The translations under genes and the position numbers were made by a program. The notes under the pieces were generated by a model. That model worked only from the letters and a program-made list of their open reading frames with translations. It was not told where the DNA came from and ran no database searches. DNA of 10,105 bases from a bacterium (GTDB lineage Bacteria > Verrucomicrobiota > Verrucomicrobiae > Limisphaerales > J093): the NCBI GenBank assembly GCA_021839785.1, contig JAKCAB010000725.1, positions 1 through 10,105 of the forward strand, read 5' to 3'. Numbering within the stretch: position 1 is the stretch's first letter; the number at the start of each line of letters is the position of its first letter. Shown one piece after another: positions 6,612 through 10,105 of this stretch.

Positions 6612-8368
6612 ACGCTCCGGAGCCAACAAAACGCGAAGTGGCCGACGTGCTGTTCGCCGCGGGCAAGCTGGATGCCGAGCAGTTGGAGCTGGTGCGCCGT
6701 CGTCAGCGCCGCCTGCGCACCTCGCAACACCAGGCCCTCCTCGAACTCGGTTTCGCCTCCGAAACCGATACCTACACAGCGCTGGCCGGTTTGCACGGGC
6801 TGGAGTTCGTGGACTTGTGCAACTTCACCTTCCCGCCCGGCCTGCCCGACGAAACCAAACTGCCCGTCGCGGTCATCCACAATCACCACGTCCTGCCGGT
6901 CGCACTGGACGAGACGACGATCACGCTGGCGTTCATCGAGCCGCCGCGCCAGGCCGAGCTGGGCAACCTCCGCCTGTTGCTCAATCGCCAGGTCCGCCCG
7001 GTGCTCACCACGCCGAGTTGTTATCGCAACGTCATCCGCCAGTCCTTCGGCCTCGGCGCCGACACCATCCAGCGCATGGGCGAGGATCGCCCGGCCGCCG
7101 ACAGCTCGGCTGACGTGGTGTTCAAGGTCGGCACCGGCGAGGATGAGGAAGCGGTCAACGCGGGCATCACCCGCTACGTGGACCAACTGCTGGCGGACGC
7201 GCTCCGGCTCGACGCGACCGACATCCACATCGAACCCTACCTTTCCAGGATCAAAATTCGCTATCGCGTGGACGGGATCATGCAGCCGGTCACCACGCCC
7301 GACAGCCTTCGCCAGGTTTATGGCGCGCTGGTGTCGCGCCTCAAGATCATGGCCGGCCTCAACATCGCCGAGAAGCGCCTCCCCCACGACGGCCGCATCT
7401 CGATGAAAACGGAGGGCGCCGAATACGACCTGCGCGTTTCGATCATCCCCAGCAAGCACGGCGAAGCCGTCTGCCTCCGCATCCTCGGCCGGCAGAGTCT
7501 CATGCTGGAACTGCGGGAGCTCGGCCTGGAGACGGACCAGGAAGCGCTGCTGCGCACCCTCACCCGCCTGCCGCAAGGCATGGTCCTGCTCACCGGCCCG
7601 ACCGGCAGCGGCAAGACCACCACGCTTTACGCCGCGCTCGCCAACGCCAACGACGAGGGCCGCAAAATCATCACCGTGGAGGACCCGATCGAGTACCAGC
7701 TCGAAGGCATCGTCCAGATCCAGGCCAAAGAGGAAATCGGGCTCACCTTCGCCGCCGGGTTGCGCTCGATCCTCCGCCACGATCCGGACGTGATTCTGAT
7801 CGGCGAAATCCGCGACCGCGAAACCGCCGACATTGCCGTGCGGGCCGCGCAGACGGGCCACCTGGTTTTCTCCACCTTGCATGCCAACGACAGCGTGAAC
7901 GTGATCACGCGCCTGCTCGACATGGGCATCGACCCGTTCCCGCTGGGTTCCGCGCTGGTTTGCAGCATCGCCCAGCGATTGGCCCAGCGGATTTGCCGGC
8001 ACTGCGGCGAGCCCGACGATGCGATCCCGGACGACCTCCGCGCCGAGATGGCCCGCCAGCTCGGCCTCGCGCCGGAGGAAGTCCGCGCCTTTCGCGGCCG
8101 TGGTTGTGTGGAGTGCAACGACAAGGGCACCCGCGGGCGCGTGGCGTTGTACGAGTTCTTCGTGATGAGTGAGGAAATGGCCGATCTGCTTGGCCCGAAT
8201 CTGACCACCGGTCACCTGCGCTCCGCCGCGCGCCGACTGGGCTGGCGGTCGCTGCGCGATCAGGCCTGGAAGAAGGTCCAGCAAGGGTTGATCCCCGTCT
8301 CGGAAATCCAGCGCCTGACTTATCGGCTCCAGCAACCGGCGTCCCAGCCCTCGCCTGAGGGCCTGTAG
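6608..8368 (+). CDS. gspE: GspE/PilB-type assembly ATPase
   Basis: The product is 586 residues from GTG 6608, normal for the family. The N-terminal ~150 residues look like the MshEN/T2SSE-N domain, which in relatives binds partner proteins or cyclic di-GMP. The core ATPase has all key motifs. These are the Asp box with DIHIEPYLSRIKIRYRVDG, Walker A GPTGSGKTT (330-338, Lys336), Walker B DPDVILIGEIRD (392-403, Glu400), and the His box ending in TGHLVFSTLHAND. A tetracysteine zinc site, C463-x2-C466 and C500-x2-C503, marks the GspE/PilB extension type rather than retraction ATPases such as PilT. It acts as a cytoplasmic hexamer that uses ATP to drive assembly of a pilus or pseudopilus through the platform protein, with PilM/GspL as docking partner. 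It is the last gene of the operon. Whether to call it pilB or gspE is open: the upstream GspL-like fusion and GspC-like anchor lean to gspE, and the Akkermansia resemblance leans to a pilus. Confidence 0.95.
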   Translation: MNAPEPTKREVADVLFAAGKLDAEQLELVRRRQRRLRTSQHQALLELGFASETDTYTALAGLHGLEFVDLCNFTFPPGLPDETKLPVAVIHNHHVLPVALDETTITLAFIEPPRQAELGNLRLLLNRQVRPVLTTPSCYRNVIRQSFGLGADTIQRMGEDRPAADSSADVVFKVGTGEDEEAVNAGITRYVDQLLADALRLDATDIHIEPYLSRIKIRYRVDGIMQPVTTPDSLRQVYGALVSRLKIMAGLNIAEKRLPHDGRISMKTEGAEYDLRVSIIPSKHGEAVCLRILGRQSLMLELRELGLETDQEALLRTLTRLPQGMVLLTGPTGSGKTTTLYAALANANDEGRKIITVEDPIEYQLEGIVQIQAKEEIGLTFAAGLRSILRHDPDVILIGEIRDRETADIAVRAAQTGHLVFSTLHANDSVNVITRLLDMGIDPFPLGSALVCSIAQRLAQRICRHCGEPDDAIPDDLRAEMARQLGLAPEEVRAFRGRGCVECNDKGTRGRVALYEFFVMSEEMADLLGPNLTTGHLRSAARRLGWRSLRDQAWKKVQQGLIPVSEIQRLTYRLQQPASQPSPEGL

Positions 8369-8410
8369 CCGCCGGCCAGGCGGTCGGACAGGACGGTGCT
8401 CGGCCGGCGG
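8369..8410. terminator. GC-rich inverted repeat right after the ATPase stop, possible terminator
   Basis: CCGCCGGCC (8369-8377) starts at the base after the TAG stop, and its exact reverse complement GGCCGGCGG is at 8402-8410, giving a 9-bp stem with a 24-base loop. No T-run follows, so a classical intrinsic terminator is not supported. It may act as an mRNA 3'-end stabiliser or operon boundary. Confidence 0.35.
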
Positions 8411-8438
8411 GATACGTCTTCCCTCGACCGCGCTCGAC

Positions 8439-8458
8439 AACCGGCCGGCGCCCCGGTT
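8439..8458. repeat. Hairpin AACCGG...CCGGTT before the restriction gene
   Basis: A perfect 6-bp stem with an 8-base GC-rich loop lies 21 bases before ATG 8480. It repeats the CCGGCCGGCG core seen in the preceding hairpin. It could end the upstream message, reduce translation of the restriction gene, or be chance in GC-rich DNA. Confidence 0.3.
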
Positions 8459-8479
8459 CAATCGCCGCACGCCGCCGCC

Positions 8480-10105
8480 ATGACGCCCGCCGAGTTCCAG
8501 CGCAAGTGGTCCCGCTACCAGGGGAAGGAAACGTCCGCCTACTCGGAACACTTCAACGACCTGTGCTGCCTCTTGGGCCACCCCACGCCCGCCGAGGCCG
8601 ATCCCAGCGGCAGCAATTTCTTTTGTTTCCAGAAGCGTGTGACCAAGGACGCCGAGTTGTTCCCGTTGACCGAAGCTGGCGAGGAGGCCGCCCCGGAGGA
8701 ACGCGGCTTCGCCGACGTGTGGAAACGGGGCTGCTTCGGCTGGGAATACAAGGGCAAGCGCAAGAATCTGGACGAAGCCTACAAGCAACTCCTCCGCTAC
8801 CGCGAAGCGCTCCTGAACCCGCCGTTGCTCGTCGTTTGCGATTTCGACCGGTACGTGATCCGCACCAACTTCAACGGCACGGTGCAGGAAACCTTCGAGT
8901 TCACGAACGACCAGCTCGACCGCCCGGAGAACTTGCGACTGCTCCGCGCCGTCTTCACCGAGCCCGACTTTCTCAAGCCCCAGCGCACCACCGCGCAAGT
9001 CACCGAAGCCCTGGCCGAAACCATCGCCGAAGTGGCCAAGTCCCTGCAAAGGCGCGAGGCGGTCGAGTTGGCCGACGCCCGGACGCGCGCGGAAATGAAC
9101 TTTGCCCAACGCAAGAACCTCCGCATTGCCCGTTTTCTCAACCGCATTGTCTTTTGCTTCTTCGCCGAAGACACCGGCCTGTTGCCGAAACACCTGTTCA
9201 GCAAAGTGCTCAAGACCGGCCTCGACGATCCGCACCACTTGGCGGAGACCTTGGAGAATCTCTTCGCCGTCATGGCCAGGGGCGGCCCGTTCGGGCACCA
9301 CAAAATCCGCCACTTCAACGGTCATCTGTTCGAGGAATCCACCGTCTTTGAACTCACCGAAGGCGAATTGCGGAAGCTGGCCGATGCGGGCGAGGCGGAC
9401 TGGCAATTCATCCAGCCCAGCATCATGGGCACGCTCTTTGAACGCGCCTTGGAACCGGAGCAACGCTCGCAATTGGGCGCGCACTACACCAGCGAGGCGG
9501 ACATCAAGACGCTGGTGGAGCCCGTGCTGATGGCCCCGCTGCGCCGCGAATGGGCCGCGCTCAAGGCCAGCCTCGCACCGCTGCTCGCCTCCCGGTGGGG
9601 CGAGAGTCCGCTCGAGCCCAAACTCAAACGGGCCGCCGGCAGCCAGGGCTCGACAGAGTCTCGCCCCACCAAGGATCAGGCCCGCGACCGCCTTGCCGCG
9701 TTTCAGAAGAAGCTGGCTGGGTTAACCGTGCTGGACCCCGCGTGCGGCAGCGGCAACTTCCTGTACGTCTCGCTGCAAACGCTGCTGGACTTGGAAAAGG
9801 AAGTCGTCACCTTCGCCACGCAACTGGGCTTCAAGCTCGCGCCGCAAGTGAGCGTGCGGCAACTCCGCGCCATCGAAATCAATCCCTACGCGTTCGAGCT
9901 GGCGCAAGTCTCCGTGCAAATCGGCTTCCTGCAATGGCGGCGCGACAACGGTTTCGACAACGACCGCTCGCCCGTGCTGCAAAATCTCGACGGCTTCCAG
10001 AACGAAGACGCCTTGCTGGTGCCGCACTTCCGCAGCAAGGCCAAGACGTTGAAGGAAGCCCAAGCGGGCGAACACGCGGGCGACGATGCCTTGAAGTTCT
10101 ACACC
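8480..10105 (+). CDS. MmeI-like single-chain restriction-modification enzyme (class I SAM-dependent DNA methyltransferase with N-terminal nuclease), 3'-truncated by the window
   Basis: The frame is open from ATG 8480 to the last base: 542 codons with no stop. MmeI itself is about 920 residues. The start MTPAEFQRKWSRYQGKETSAYS and the following HFNDLCCLLGHPTPAEADP are typical of the family N-terminus. No ribosome site is seen; an in-frame GTG at 8396 is possible but less likely. Residues 79-91 read D-x9-E-x-K inside FADVWKRGCFGWEYKGK, matching the spacing of the MmeI nuclease site. A helical connector follows. The methyltransferase domain then begins with QLGAHYTS (331-338), motif I LDPACGSGNF (418-427) and motif II Glu466 in IEINPYAFELA. 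The catalytic NPPY/F motif IV and the target-recognition domain lie beyond the window. Such enzymes methylate adenine on host DNA and cut foreign DNA. A DISARM-type methylase without nuclease is the main alternative, made less likely by the intact nuclease motif. A palindromic repeat is read in frame at 372-397. Confidence 0.88.
   Translation, partial: MTPAEFQRKWSRYQGKETSAYSEHFNDLCCLLGHPTPAEADPSGSNFFCFQKRVTKDAELFPLTEAGEEAAPEERGFADVWKRGCFGWEYKGKRKNLDEAYKQLLRYREALLNPPLLVVCDFDRYVIRTNFNGTVQETFEFTNDQLDRPENLRLLRAVFTEPDFLKPQRTTAQVTEALAETIAEVAKSLQRREAVELADARTRAEMNFAQRKNLRIARFLNRIVFCFFAEDTGLLPKHLFSKVLKTGLDDPHHLAETLENLFAVMARGGPFGHHKIRHFNGHLFEESTVFELTEGELRKLADAGEADWQFIQPSIMGTLFERALEPEQRSQLGAHYTSEADIKTLVEPVLMAPLRREWAALKASLAPLLASRWGESPLEPKLKRAAGSQGSTESRPTKDQARDRLAAFQKKLAGLTVLDPACGSGNFLYVSLQTLLDLEKEVVTFATQLGFKLAPQVSVRQLRAIEINPYAFELAQVSVQIGFLQWRRDNGFDNDRSPVLQNLDGFQNEDALLVPHFRSKAKTLKEAQAGEHAGDDALKFYT
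9594..9670. repeat. Palindromic element inside the MmeI-like gene
   Basis: The left arm (9594-9619) and right arm (9646-9670) are near-perfect inverted repeats: 23 of 26 aligned positions agree, with two mismatches and one gap. The outer 12 bases, GGTGGGGCGAGA, and the inner 8, TCGAGCCC, match exactly. The 26-base centre is GC-rich. The element encodes about residues 372-397, a polar stretch containing GSQGSTESRPTK, between the QLGAHYTS motif and motif I, where the family has a variable linker. The reading frame stays open through it. The pattern resembles palindromic elements that insert into coding regions, such as those known in Rickettsia; origin by insertion is inference. Confidence 0.7.

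Noticed and set aside
8816..8824. NPP at residues 113-115 of the MmeI-like protein as methyltransferase motif IV
   Set aside because: It lies upstream of motif I within the nuclease domain, in the family-typical NPPLLVVCDF stretch. The true motif IV should follow motif I and lie beyond the window.
8506..9351. A 281-codon plus-strand frame inside the MmeI-like gene
   Set aside because: It lies in a different frame from the continuous 542-codon reading that carries the nuclease and methyltransferase motifs; its own translation is Arg/Pro-rich and unrecognisable.
6398..9484. A 1028-codon open frame on the minus strand, antisense to the ATPase and the MmeI-like gene
   Set aside because: It opposes two genes with clear family motifs, has no recognisable domain, and crosses the gap between them. 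Long antisense frames are expected in GC-rich DNA where codon bias removes stops from the complementary frame.
1..10105. CRISPR array, insertion sequence, tRNA or attachment site
   Set aside because: No regularly spaced repeats, transposase motifs, tRNA cloverleaf or integrase gene were seen on either strand.

Overview
The window is GC-rich and densely coded on the + strand. It suggests a bacterium of the Verrucomicrobiota or a close relative. The main reason is the central block of five genes. They resemble the Amuc_1098-1101 pilus-like set of Akkermansia (secretin, PilM-like, Amuc_1100-like and a small PilP/GspC-like protein), followed by a GspE/PilB ATPase. Palindromic intergenic repeats fit the same guess. 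The taxonomic call is inference, because there is no rRNA in the window.

Layout: (1) 1-873 is the C-terminal three quarters of an acetylornithine-type class III aminotransferase (argD), cut by the window start. (2) 874-1252 is a 379-base non-coding gap. It holds a REP-like pair of inverted hairpin arms, a smaller hairpin and a 13-base direct repeat flanking them. (3) 1253-8368 is one tight operon with gaps of 12, 6 and 1 bases and then a 4-base overlap: secretin, a PilM-PilN fusion (GspL-like), a PilO/GspM-like protein, a PilP/GspC-like protein and the assembly ATPase. (4) 8369-8479 is a short spacer with two GC-rich hairpins. (5) 8480 to the window end is the first 542 codons of an MmeI-like single-chain restriction-modification enzyme. 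It has an N-terminal PD-ExK-type nuclease motif and the start of an N6-adenine methyltransferase domain. No stop codon is reached. A second type of palindromic repeat (9594-9670) lies inside this gene and is read through in frame.

How the genes work together: the secretin would form the outer-membrane pore. The PilM/PilN fusion, PilO-like and PilP-like proteins would make the inner-membrane and periplasmic alignment complex. The GspE/PilB ATPase would drive assembly of a pilus or pseudopilus from the cytoplasm. No pilin, platform protein (PilC/GspF) or prepilin peptidase is visible, so those parts must be encoded elsewhere. The aminotransferase (arginine synthesis) and the restriction enzyme (phage/DNA defence) look functionally unrelated to the operon.

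The most notable points are the secretin-first gene order with a fused PilM-PilN, and a mobile-looking palindrome tolerated inside the restriction-modification gene.
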